Counted from the first letter of the stretch, positions 1-5,597 are shown. The stretch: 6,420 nucleotides of DNA from CAZSNT01 sp964607765 (GCA_964607765.1 CAZSNT010000298.1:1-6420); one strand, 5' to 3'. The notes: a model not told the origin generated them from the letters alone. Program-made: numbers and translations.

Positions 1-1432
1 GTCCCAGGTACTTGGCCAAAGTCGGAATGCCTGTCGCGTCGGGGAGAATGGGTTTTGGATTCTCGGCGTATCCGGCAGGGCGTATCCCGCTCCTGACTTT
101 CTCCACGTGTGCATCCAACAGGGCACGCAGTTCTCTTACTTTCTCGGGATGGGCATTGGCGAGGTCGTTGGTCTCGCCCAAGTCTTCCTCGAGATTGTAC
201 AACTCTTCCCGGTCAACCGGTTTGGCGCCCTTCTTCTCCCGCCATCTGTAGGTCACGAGTTTCCATTTTCCCTGCCGGACTCCGCCATCTTCGTAGTAGA
301 GCTCGGCATGTGGCGATTTGGCGTCCTTCTTGCCTAAAAGCAGGTCGGAGATGTCCTTCCCGTCAATGATGCGGTCTGTTGGGGCTTCCGCGCCCGCGAG
401 CTCCGCAAATGTCGGGAGCAGATCGATGGTGGCCCCGATCTCGCCGCACACGGATCCCGCCGGGATATGCCCGGGCCACCAGGCCAACGTGGCCATACGC
501 ATGTGTCCTTCGTACTTGGGCCCGAACTTTCCGCCCCGAAGCGGAATGAAGCCCTCCCGATGTCCCCTGTTTCCGCCCCCGTTGTCGTTGGTGAGGAACA
601 CCAGCGTGTTGTCTGCGATACCGTGATCTTCCAGGACGGTCATGACCCGGCCGACGCAGGCGTCGATCTCCATGACCTGGGCGGCCAGGTCCGGCTTGTC
701 CAGCCCCAGTTCGGCGGCCTTTTCGCCCCGCTCCTTCAGAACACACTTCGGGTTGTGGACGGCCGCAAAGGGGACATAGGCAAAGAACGGCTGGTCCCTG
801 TGACGGTTGATGAAGTCGACAACGGCGTCCGAGATGGCATCGGTTAGCAGCGCCTGGCTCAGCTTGTCCGGGATGTGCGCGACGATCTTGGTACCCTTGA
901 TGTAGGGAAGTGGCGGGTGCTTCTTCTTCGCAGCCCACATGTCATTCGAATAGGGGATTCCCTCGTATTCGTCGAATCCCTGTTTCGTCGGCATGAACTC
1001 GGGCTGGTCGCCCAGGTGCCATTTCCCGAAGCACCCGGTGGCGTACCCGATATCCTTGAGCAGCTCCGCGATCGTGATTTCGCTCGGGTTCAGCCCTCGT
1101 TTGTCGCCGGGGAACACCACACTACGTCCCATCTCGATGCGATCGGCGTAACACCCCGTCATGAGGGCGGAACGCGACGGCGTGCAGGCGGTGGAACTCA
1201 CATAGAAACTCGTCAGCTTCATACCCTCTTCCGCCATCCGGTCAAGGTGGGGTGTCGGGTAGGTCGAGCCGAATGGGCCAATGTGCCGGTAGCCCATATC
1301 ATCGACGAAGAAGAGGACCACATTGGGCTTCTCGGCCGCCGGCCTGGCCTGAGCGAAGGCAACGGCAGTCAGGAAAAGACCCGCGCAGATGCTCAAAGGC
1401 ACGAAGATCGGTCGTTTCTGTCTCGCAGCCAT
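1..1432 (-). CDS. Secreted formylglycine-dependent sulfatase (S1 family), C-terminus cut by the window edge
   Basis: This enzyme would hydrolyse sulfate esters, probably on a sulfated polysaccharide outside the cytoplasm. The frame is open for 477 codons from ATG 1432 to base 2, with no stop and no frameshift. Residues 1-29 form a signal peptide: basic start, hydrophobic core at about 9-26, and an AQA cleavage motif at 27-29. The alkaline-phosphatase-fold sulfatase core follows. It has metal ligands D44-D45 (FFVDDMG), the Cys-type maturation motif C83-T-P-S-R87 whose Cys becomes formylglycine, GKWHLG at 136-141, H226 (AVHNP), D283-N284 and K302 (LRGGK). The C-terminal part (WKLV, ELYNLEEDLGETNDLA) is typical of arylsulfatase-A-like proteins, so probably only a few residues are missing. 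The start is supported by the purine-rich site GAAGGAAGGA (1450-1441), 8 nt upstream. It is divergent from the AraC gene, a likely regulator. The substrate cannot be read from the sequence. Confidence 0.95.
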   Translation of the reverse strand, partial: MAARQKRPIFVPLSICAGLFLTAVAFAQARPAAEKPNVVLFFVDDMGYRHIGPFGSTYPTPHLDRMAEEGMKLTSFYVSSTACTPSRSALMTGCYADRIEMGRSVVFPGDKRGLNPSEITIAELLKDIGYATGCFGKWHLGDQPEFMPTKQGFDEYEGIPYSNDMWAAKKKHPPLPYIKGTKIVAHIPDKLSQALLTDAISDAVVDFINRHRDQPFFAYVPFAAVHNPKCVLKERGEKAAELGLDKPDLAAQVMEIDACVGRVMTVLEDHGIADNTLVFLTNDNGGGNRGHREGFIPLRGGKFGPKYEGHMRMATLAWWPGHIPAGSVCGEIGATIDLLPTFAELAGAEAPTDRIIDGKDISDLLLGKKDAKSPHAELYYEDGGVRQGKWKLVTYRWREKKGAKPVDREELYNLEEDLGETNDLANAHPEKVRELRALLDAHVEKVRSGIRPAGYAENPKPILPDATGIPTLAKYLG

Positions 1433-1669
1433 CTTACTGTTCCTTCCTTCTCTGAGCCAGAAGACAGTCAACGACCTGGCTGGCTTCGAACACCGGACCG
1501 AATGAGCGCTGAGGGAGCAGAGCATTCGCTTTTTGTCCATTCCGTTCATTCTGAGCAGCCCGGATAGTGGCCGACAGGTGCAGGGCCATACGTCAGTTCA
1601 CTCGATTTTACCTAAGAAACAAGATAGATTGCGCCAGTCGCTTCGTGCATTAAGAGGACGTCCATTCCC
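1433..1669. promoter_or_regulatory. Divergent intergenic control region between sulfatase and AraC regulator
   Basis: This 237-bp gap separates two genes transcribed away from each other, so both promoters must lie here. I see the sulfatase Shine-Dalgarno (minus strand, 1450-1441) and an AAGAGGA site for the AraC gene (1652-1658). An inverted repeat AGCCAG (1455-1460)/CTGGCT (1476-1481) lies about 25-50 bp upstream of the sulfatase start. A direct repeat GAGCAG occurs at 1515-1520 and 1553-1558. I could not pick a convincing -35/-10 pair for either gene. AraC operators are usually degenerate direct repeats, so the operator role of these short repeats is a guess. Confidence 0.5.
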
Positions 1670-2515
1670 ATGCCCAAAATGTTCAAAATCGCCTGTTTCC
1701 GCGGATTCCAGCGGGTCCCGCGCCAGCTGTCAGTGGCGCCACATGTCGATGCCATCGGCGATCTCCACGAAAAACGACAGTGGGAGAGTCGGGTCTTCCA
1801 CACCTGTGCGTTCTCGTTCATCCTGCGCGGAGAAGGCGAATACAGGATGCGCGGGAAGACTTGGCGGATCAACGCGCCGTGCGTTCTGACTCAAGTCCCG
1901 GGGGAGGCAATCGAATACGGCCCCGACGGCGAGTGGGATGAGGTGTTCTTAGCCTATCCGCGGGAGTGGTTCCGGTTCTTCAGAGACGGCGGGTTGCTGC
2001 TGGGCGACCGTCCGGTCTGGCAAATCCGGAGCGTGGACGCAGTTCGTGCCGGCCTCCGGGAGCTCTTCCGACTCCTGGACCAGGGGGAAGCGAAACGGGT
2101 GATCGATTCGGTCGATGCCATGTGCCTGAGAATCCTCACCGACAGCCTGCTGCACCCGCCAGCGCAGTTGTCCGCGTCCGAGAAAGCAATTCGGCGTGTG
2201 CGCACGGCAGTCGATGACGACCTGTTCGCACGCTGGACAACACGGAATCTGGCCCGGCAGGCCAACATGTCAACGTCCACGTTCCGTCGCCACTGGCTCA
2301 GTTCCGTGGGCGCTCCGCCGCAGCAGTACATCATCGAGCGCAAGATCGACATGGCCTGCCAGCTCTTGCTTCACTCCGATCTGCGCAGCGGGGAGGTGGC
2401 GCAGGCGCTTCATTTCGAGAATTACTTCTACTTCTCCCGCCTGTTCAAGCAGAAAACCGGCCTGTCGCCCACCGCGTTCAGGCAGCGGGGCGCGGGCAAC
2501 CCGGGCTCGTCGTGA
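1670..2515 (+). CDS. AraC-family transcriptional regulator
   Basis: This is a cytoplasmic DNA-binding regulator of 281 aa, a normal length for the family. Residues about 20-105 resemble the AraC ligand-sensing cupin/arm domain (TCAFSFILRGEGEYRMRGK, then a beta-rich stretch ending WDEVFLAYPREW). Residues about 170-275 form the C-terminal double helix-turn-helix. HTH1 lies near 190-211 (LARQANMSTSTFRRHW). HTH2 lies near 239-265, with the signature EVAQALHFENYFYFSRLFK and the usual KQKTGLSPTAFR end. ATG 1670 is chosen because AAGAGGA lies about 11 nt upstream. ATG 1679 (residue 4) is a possible alternative. It is divergent from the sulfatase, an arrangement common for AraC activators of catabolic genes. 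The inducer is unknown, perhaps a sugar released from the target glycan. The TGA at 2513-2515 is followed by a long gene-free stretch, so it is probably monocistronic. Confidence 0.9.
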   Translation: MPKMFKIACFRGFQRVPRQLSVAPHVDAIGDLHEKRQWESRVFHTCAFSFILRGEGEYRMRGKTWRINAPCVLTQVPGEAIEYGPDGEWDEVFLAYPREWFRFFRDGGLLLGDRPVWQIRSVDAVRAGLRELFRLLDQGEAKRVIDSVDAMCLRILTDSLLHPPAQLSASEKAIRRVRTAVDDDLFARWTTRNLARQANMSTSTFRRHWLSSVGAPPQQYIIERKIDMACQLLLHSDLRSGEVAQALHFENYFYFSRLFKQKTGLSPTAFRQRGAGNPGSS

Positions 2516-2841
2516 CCGACTTCGTCAGTTCCGTCGGGGCCCACGTCTCCGGGTGCCATTGCCATCGTCCTGTGCCGGGCTGTGAGGGGGTACAGTCATC
2601 CAAACGGATTGACCACAGACGCCTACTCCGTGCAGATCGGAGTGGAGATTCAAGCCAGAATCAACTTACACAGTGTACGTGTACACGGCCTCCGTCCGCG
2701 CGTCAGATGGTGAGCCAGTGGCTCGGGACTGCCGGGACCGAGGACCTCGGTCCAGATAACGCGTTCCGACATTCCTGGCATGCTCCATGCCTATGCCTTC
2801 CCCTGAGAATGAAATGGCCCTGCACGCCAATCTCCGGTCGC
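2516..2841. other. Gene-free stretch with three dyad symmetries
   Basis: No coding region here is convincing. The longest open frame (2512-2892, plus) reads as low-complexity Cys/Arg/Pro-rich sequence without family resemblance. Three perfect inverted repeats lie within 81 bp: GTGTAC-GT-GTACAC (2673-2686), GAGCCA-G-TGGCTC (2712-2724) and GGACCGAG-GAC-CTCGGTCC (2735-2753). A weaker one is GGCAT-GCTCC-ATGCC (2777-2791). None is followed by a T-run, so none is a classical terminator. They could be regulator sites or transcript-end hairpins for the AraC gene. Confidence 0.45.
2735..2753 (+). terminator. Possible hairpin downstream of AraC gene, no T-tract
   Basis: Arms GGACCGAG (2735-2742) and CTCGGTCC (2746-2753) pair perfectly around a 3-nt loop. 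It is the strongest stem between the AraC stop and the vapBC promoter. The sequence after it (AGATAAC) has no U-tract, so intrinsic termination is doubtful. An operator or processing signal is equally possible. Confidence 0.2.
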
Positions 2842-2870
2842 TTGATCTTGCCTCGCTTTCCGGCTATATT
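2842..2870 (+). promoter_or_regulatory. Sigma70-like promoter of the vapBC cassette
   Basis: A -35 box TTGATC (2842-2847; 4 of 6 to TTGACA) and a -10 box TATATT (2865-2870; 5 of 6 to TATAAT) are separated by exactly 17 bp. Transcription would start near 2877 and give a leader of about 34 nt before the antitoxin ATG at 2911. The last base of the -10 box overlaps an 11-bp direct repeat, as expected for an autoregulated TA promoter. This is read by eye. Confidence 0.6.
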
Positions 2871-2904
2871 GACATCAAGGCATCATCAGTGAATGACATC
2901 AAGG
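2870..2904 (+). repeat. 11-bp direct repeat TGACATCAAGG, candidate VapB/VapBC operator
   Basis: TGACATCAAGG occurs at 2870-2880 and again, identical, at 2894-2904, 24 bp start to start. The first copy begins at the end of the -10 box. The second contains the AAGG of the antitoxin ribosome-binding site. A shorter word, GCTATAT, is also duplicated (2863-2869 and 2906-2912), so the whole block looks like an imperfect tandem duplication. Protein bound here would cover promoter and start site. Ribbon-helix-helix antitoxins often repress their own operons through repeated sites. The operator role is inferred. Confidence 0.5.
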
Positions 2905-2910
2905 TGCTAT

Positions 2911-3189
2911 ATGAGAACGACGTTGACTTTGGACGACGATGTGGCCCGGCAGTTGCGGCAGCGGGCGCGCGGGGTGCGGGGTGGTTTCAAGAGAGTGGTG
3001 AACGAGACTCTACGCCGAGGGTTGGCGGCTGGGGACAAACCACTGCCGGCACCAGAACCGTTTGTCGTTCGAGCCACGTCATGCGGGTTCCTTCCCGGGG
3101 TCGACCATCTGAGACTGAATCAGCTGGTGGACGAGGAGGATACAGCCGAGTTCATCAACCATCACCGTGATGGTGGGACACGGTCATGA
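2911..3189 (+). CDS. vapB: VapB-type antitoxin (ribbon-helix-helix), intact
   Basis: This is a 92-aa antitoxin that would bind and neutralise the PIN-domain toxin encoded next and repress the shared promoter. Residues 1-7 (MRTTLTL) form the DNA-contacting beta strand. Two helices follow (DDDVARQLRQRARG, then FKRVVNETLRRGL), the pattern of the MRTTLTLDDDVA antitoxin family. The C-terminal tail (GFLPGVDHLRLNQLVDEED) matches the toxin-wrapping segment of this family. ATG 2911 is preferred over ATG 2893 because AAGGTG (2901-2906) lies 4 nt upstream and because the family begins with MRTTLTL. The stop TGA (3187-3189) overlaps the toxin ATG in ATGA, implying translational coupling. A promoter and direct repeat lie just upstream. 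Confidence in the family is high. The vapB name is by convention. Confidence 0.88.
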   Translation: MRTTLTLDDDVARQLRQRARGVRGGFKRVVNETLRRGLAAGDKPLPAPEPFVVRATSCGFLPGVDHLRLNQLVDEEDTAEFINHHRDGGTRS

Positions 3190-3617
3190 TTATCCCGGAC
3201 GTCAATCTCCTTATCTATGCCTACAATACGGATGCACCCCACCATGATCACGCCAAGGCATGGTGGGAGAGTCTGATGAGTGGACGGCGCGATATCGGTC
3301 TTCCCTGGGTAGTTGGCCTGGGGTTTGTGCGACTTATGACCAACCCCAGAGTCATGCAGCGTCCGTTGACGGCAGCGGACGCGTTGGGGCATGTCCGGTC
3401 CTGGATGGAGCGTGCGCATGTGCAGGTTCTCCAGCCGGGGCCACGTCACCTTGATATCCTCGACAGCTTCGCGGCACAACAGGTGATGAGCAGTGCCCTG
3501 ACCACCGATGCTCACCTGGCGGCACTGGCCATCGAGTCTGGTGCCGAGCTCCACTCCAATGACAGCGATTTCGCCCGTTTCCGCGGTCTGCGTTGCCGCA
3601 ACCCCTTGCAGCAGTGA
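3186..3617 (+). CDS. vapC: VapC-type PIN-domain ribonuclease toxin, intact
   Basis: This is a 143-aa PIN-domain toxin, expected to be a Mg2+-dependent RNase acting on tRNA or rRNA in the cytoplasm and held in check by the upstream antitoxin. Conserved acidic residues are D5 (IPDVNLLIYA), D108 (LTTDAHLAALAI) and D126/D128 (HSNDSDFARF). The central GLPWVVGLGFVRLMTNPRV block is typical of the VapC subgroup paired with MRTTLTL antitoxins. Where many VapCs carry a second acidic residue, this block has Gly-Phe, which I believe is normal for the subgroup. The C-terminus (RGLRCRNPL) also fits a full-length protein. ATG 3186 overlaps the antitoxin stop by 4 nt. The stop at 3615-3617 overlaps the ribosome-binding site of the next antitoxin, so the second cassette is probably co-transcribed. 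Confidence 0.9.
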   Translation: MIIPDVNLLIYAYNTDAPHHDHAKAWWESLMSGRRDIGLPWVVGLGFVRLMTNPRVMQRPLTAADALGHVRSWMERAHVQVLQPGPRHLDILDSFAAQQVMSSALTTDAHLAALAIESGAELHSNDSDFARFRGLRCRNPLQQ

Positions 3618-3624
3618 GGTACGT

Positions 3625-3893
3625 ATGCAACAGATGACCTGTCGGACAACATTTGCTTTGGACCAGGGAACGGTCGGGCGCCTTAAGCGGCTCGCAACAG
3701 TCTGGCGTGTTTCCCAGGCTGAAGTCGTACGGCGCGCTATCGCGCTTGCTGCCGATGCAGAGAACAAGGAGGGCGATGCTGCCTCCATGTTGCGGCCCTC
3801 CACGAATCGGGACGGCTCCTCATGCGCGAGGAGGCAACGCAGTACTTGGCCGAGGTGCGCGACGACCGACAGTCCTGGCGAGGCGGCCGGTGA
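3625..3893 (+). pseudogene. Second VapB-type antitoxin, frameshifted near 3793-3796
   Basis: Two pieces of one antitoxin lie in different frames. From ATG 3625 the sequence reads MTCRTTFALDQGTVGRLKRL (residues 4-23), then VSQAEVVRRAIALAADAENK and GDAASML, a ribbon-helix-helix DNA-binding half. In the frame starting at 3792 it continues ALHESGRLLMREEATQYL, AEVRDDRQSWRGGR and stops at TGA 3891-3893, the usual toxin-binding tail. A single missing base at about 3793-3796 (CGN read as CG before GCCCTC) joins them into an 89-aa protein. As written, the first frame runs out of register to 3981, giving 118 aa with a meaningless tail. GAGGT (3616-3620), inside the end of the preceding toxin gene, is its ribosome-binding site. 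The rejoined stop overlaps the GTG of the next toxin (GTGA, 3890-3893), which confirms the second frame is the ancestral one. A homopolymer error (GG for GGG) would look the same. Confidence 0.8.
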
Positions 3894-4265
3894 TCTGCCT
3901 CGATACAAACTACCTCATCCTGGGGTTGGTCGAGGGCAGCGAAGAGGCCGAAGCCATCCTCGCCTGGGCCGCGAATGGTGAGACGTTCTGCGTCTCTTCG
4001 GTGGCTTGGCACGAGTTTCTGTGCGGCCCGATTACACCTGAGCAGGAAGAAGCCATGCGGTCGCTCATGGCGGAGATTGTGGAGTTTGACGCCCCTCTCG
4101 CCAAGGAAGCCGCACGTCTTTTCAATCAGGTCGGGCGGAGACGGCAGTTGCGGGTGGATGCCATGATCGCCGCTACAGCGCGCCCGGAGTGTTCCCCTCG
4201 CAACCGACAACGTGGCCGACTTCACGCCCTTTGAGAACGTCGGCCTCCAGCTCATTCGCAGGTAG
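3890..4265 (+). pseudogene. Second VapC-type PIN toxin, frameshifted near 4175-4182
   Basis: GTG 3890 opens a PIN domain: VICLDTNYLILGLVEGSEEA (D5), then WHEFL with E42 and VDAMIAATA with D90, three of the four acidic active-site residues. After ACA-GC at about 4175-4182 the family resemblance moves to the frame of CTC 4197, which reads ARSVPLATDNVADFTPFENV, then GLQLIRR and stop TAG 4263-4265. That segment holds the last acidic residue (TDN/ADF). As written, the first frame leaves the family and stops at 4232-4234, losing this part. One extra base or two missing bases explain the shift. Two missing bases match the usual spacing between AATA and LATDN better. The repaired length would be 124-125 aa, normal for VapC. 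The GTGA overlap with the antitoxin stop fixes the start. An upstream start at 3653 would lie within the antitoxin in the wrong frame. The toxin is probably inactive. Confidence 0.8.
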
Positions 4266-4284
4266 CCGGTTCTCCGTAACCGGC
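4265..4284. terminator. Hairpin directly after the second VapC remnant
   Basis: GCCGGTT (4265-4271) and AACCGGC (4278-4284) form a perfect 7-bp stem with a 6-nt loop. It starts on the last base of the ancestral vapC stop codon and lies between convergent genes. No T-run follows on either side, so it is at best a weak intrinsic terminator. Confidence 0.35.
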
Positions 4285-4382
4285 CAGACGCTTGGCCCTC
4301 TATCTGCCCCACGGCCTGGAGGCGCCCTTTCTGTGCCCCTTTCAAGCATACAGCCGTCCCTGCTCCTCCGTTCTCAGGTCGT

Positions 4383-4985
4383 TCACAGCCGGTTCGCCTT
4401 CACGTAGTCCACCACTTCGTCGGCGTTGCAGAACGCCAGGCCGGTGCAAGTATCGGCGGCGCCGTAGTAGATAGCGATGCGATTGGTGGCGGAATCGGCC
4501 AGGGCGGCGCACGGGAACACCACGTTCGGCACGTCGCCGACACACTCGTACAACTTCTGCGGCGACATCAGGTAGTTCCTGCAGCGCGCGATCACCTTCC
4601 AAGGCTGCTCCAAGTCCAGCAGCACGGCGCCGAAGGAGTAGACGAACCCGTTGCACGAGGTCAGTACACCGTGATAGAAGGCGAGCCAGCCTTCGCTGGT
4701 CTCGATGGGGGCCGGGCCCGGGCCGATCTTGGTCGACTCCCAGCCGCTGCCCGTGCCCATCACGAAGCGGTGCTTGCCCCAGTGCGTCATGTCCGGACTC
4801 TCGCTGTACCACATATCGCCGAACGGGGTGTGCCCGTTGTCGCTGGGAATGCTGCAGGTCCAGTAAACCCCGTGTCGTCCCAGCGGTTCACTTCCGCGTC
4901 CATATCCCGGGCGATAGCCACATCGTAAATGCCCGGCTGGGGGGCTGGTAGTCCAGCAGCGTCATCCAGATCGCCGACTCAGGTC
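4383..4985 (-). pseudogene. GH130-family glycoside phosphorylase, 5'-truncated and frameshifted
   Basis: Intact GH130 enzymes phosphorolyse or hydrolyse beta-mannosides and are typically about 300-390 aa. Here only the C-terminal portion survives. From about 4868 down to the stop at 4385-4383 one frame reads VYWTCSIPSDNGHTPFGDMW, YSESPDMTHWGKHRF, GWESTKIGPGPAPIETSEGW, FYHGVLTSCNGFVYSFGA, YECVGDVPNVVFPCAAL and IAIYYGAADTCTGLAF, which I recognise as the GH130 C-terminal half. Upstream, GIYDVAIARDMDAEVNRWDD reads in a second frame (about 4869-4951) and ESAIWMTLLDYQPP in a third (about 4951-4985). Each step fits one missing base. They lie at a G run near 4868-4871 and a run of six C (minus strand) near 4947-4952. 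The middle part is less certain, and a small internal deletion at about 4868 is an alternative. There is no start codon or N-terminal half, because the convincing homology ends about 20 bp from the mazF stop. An ATG at 4814 gives a 143-aa open frame but is internal to the domain. Confidence 0.78.
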
Positions 4986-5018
4986 GGGAATGCCGACTGT
5001 CTTCCGACTCACAGGTCG
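4974..5018. repeat. CCGACT direct repeats at the mazF/GH130 junction
   Basis: CCGACT occurs at 4974-4979, 4993-4998 and 5004-5009. The outer copies extend to CCGACTCAGGTCG (4974-4986) and CCGACTCACAGGTCG (5004-5018), identical apart from a 2-base insertion. The block spans the last codons and stop of mazF and the point where GH130 similarity ends. It could be the scar of slipped or illegitimate recombination. It is short, and chance is possible. Confidence 0.5.
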
Positions 5019-5320
5019 AGGGCAAATCTGATTGCACGGCTCACTTCGCACATCTTCGTTGTAGGCAAGGCGGTGACCAGGCCCCCTATTCTCCCTTTCG
5101 CCACGGTCTGGATGTGATCGCAGTTGACCGCACATGCCTGAGGCATGCCGTGCTCATCGCCGAGCAGTACTTCGCTTGGGATGTCGCGAATCGTGGTCGT
5201 TACCGGAGCCACTGTTACTTCCCCCAGGTAACCCAGGACAGAATCTCGCGTGAGGATGACAACCGGACGACGCTTGTCGGGGGGACGGAACTTGTACCAC
5301 CGGACTTCCCCGTGTTTCAT
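5009..5320 (-). CDS. mazF: MazF/PemK-family endoribonuclease toxin
   Basis: This toxin is expected to cleave mRNA or other RNA at short sequence motifs in the cytoplasm. From ATG 5320 the protein has 103 aa, normal for MazF. MKHGEVRWYKFRPPDKRRPV is the family opening (G-E-V, then RRPVVIL). Arg17/Arg18 supply the conserved basic residue and Thr41-Thr43 (APVTTTIR) the conserved Thr/Ser. The middle (GMPQACAVNCDHIQTV) and the end (VSRAIRFALDL) also fit. An in-frame ATG at 5350 would add 10 residues (MGEGAGMGGA) that overlap the antitoxin gene and lack family match. ATG 5320 instead overlaps the antitoxin stop in ATGA (5320-5317) and follows a GGGGGAG stretch. The stop at 5011-5009 lies about 25 bp from the GH130 remnant. 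The gene appears intact. Confidence 0.88.
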   Translation of the reverse strand: MKHGEVRWYKFRPPDKRRPVVILTRDSVLGYLGEVTVAPVTTTIRDIPSEVLLGDEHGMPQACAVNCDHIQTVAKGRIGGLVTALPTTKMCEVSRAIRFALDL

Positions 5321-5550
5321 AGCTCCCCCCATTCCTGCTCCTTCTCCCATACCGAGAACTCGCCCTCAGCGACGGGCGCCCGAGCGTACCCGAGCCTGTG
5401 TTTCTCCTCAAGCTCTTTCACCTTCAGTTCATGAAGCGCTCGACGCAGTGCATCCCTCGTGAACCCGGACCGGGACGTGTGCAGTCTGCGTGCCGCCTGG
5501 TCAACCTGGCTCACCAAGGCTTCGTCCAGTGTCATCTGAACAGTCTTCAT
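5317..5550 (-). CDS. Ribbon-helix-helix antitoxin of the MazF pair (MazE-like)
   Basis: This 77-aa antitoxin is partner of the MazF toxin encoded immediately downstream. Residues 1-8 (MKTVQMTL) form the DNA-binding beta strand. Two helices follow (DEALVSQVDQAARRLHTSR, then SGFTRDALRRALHELK), a CopG/RHH fold rather than the AbrB fold of E. coli MazE. The acidic, charged tail (VAEGEFSVWEKEQEWGEL) is a typical flexible toxin-binding end. ATG 5550 is preferred to the longer frame from 5772: GAGGA lies 5 nt upstream, the strand-helix-helix begins here, and the extra 74 residues look like translated noncoding DNA. The stop overlaps the mazF ATG by 4 nt, so the two are translationally coupled. A palindrome 18-47 bp upstream is a likely autoregulatory operator. 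Confidence 0.85.
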   Translation of the reverse strand: MKTVQMTLDEALVSQVDQAARRLHTSRSGFTRDALRRALHELKVKELEEKHRLGYARAPVAEGEFSVWEKEQEWGEL

Positions 5551-5567
5551 GGCTATCCTCACTGATA

Positions 5568-5597
5568 TGTGGATTCCTATCCATACCGTAATCCACA
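5568..5597 (-). promoter_or_regulatory. Palindromic candidate operator of the RHH-mazF operon
   Basis: Arms TGTGGATT (5568-5575) and AATCCACA (5590-5597) are perfect inverted repeats with a 14-bp centre. This places the half-site centres two helical turns (22 bp) apart, on one face of the DNA. The site ends 17 bp before the antitoxin ATG and just upstream of its GAGGA ribosome-binding site, where the promoter should be. RHH antitoxins repress their own operons by binding such dyads. I could not assign clear -35/-10 boxes. Confidence 0.6.

Noticed and set aside
363..938. Open frame of 191 codons on the minus strand
   Set aside because: It lies inside the sulfatase in another frame, is rich in Arg/Gly/Pro without family resemblance, and the sulfatase frame carries all recognisable motifs.
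875..1567. Open frame of 230 codons on the plus strand
   Set aside because: It is antisense to the sulfatase 5' half, with no recognisable domain. It is a by-product of GC-rich coding sequence.
2673..2753. CRISPR-like repeats
   Set aside because: The three dyads are different sequences with irregular spacing and no spacers between identical repeats.
2512..2892. Small plus-strand gene of 126 codons overlapping the AraC stop
   Set aside because: Its composition is unlike a protein, there is no ribosome-binding site, and it runs through the dyads and the vapBC promoter.
3162..3908. Minus-strand frame of 248 codons
   Set aside because: It is antisense to vapC and the second antitoxin, with no recognisable domain or supported start.
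3653..4234. A single 193-aa PIN-domain protein starting at 3653
   Set aside because: Its first 79 residues are the antitoxin region read in the wrong frame. The PIN domain begins at GTG 3890, in the GTGA overlap.
4383..4814. An intact 143-aa protein from ATG 4814
   Set aside because: That methionine (GDMWYSESPD) is internal to the GH130 domain. Recognisable domain sequence continues upstream of it, so this is a fragment and not a small gene.
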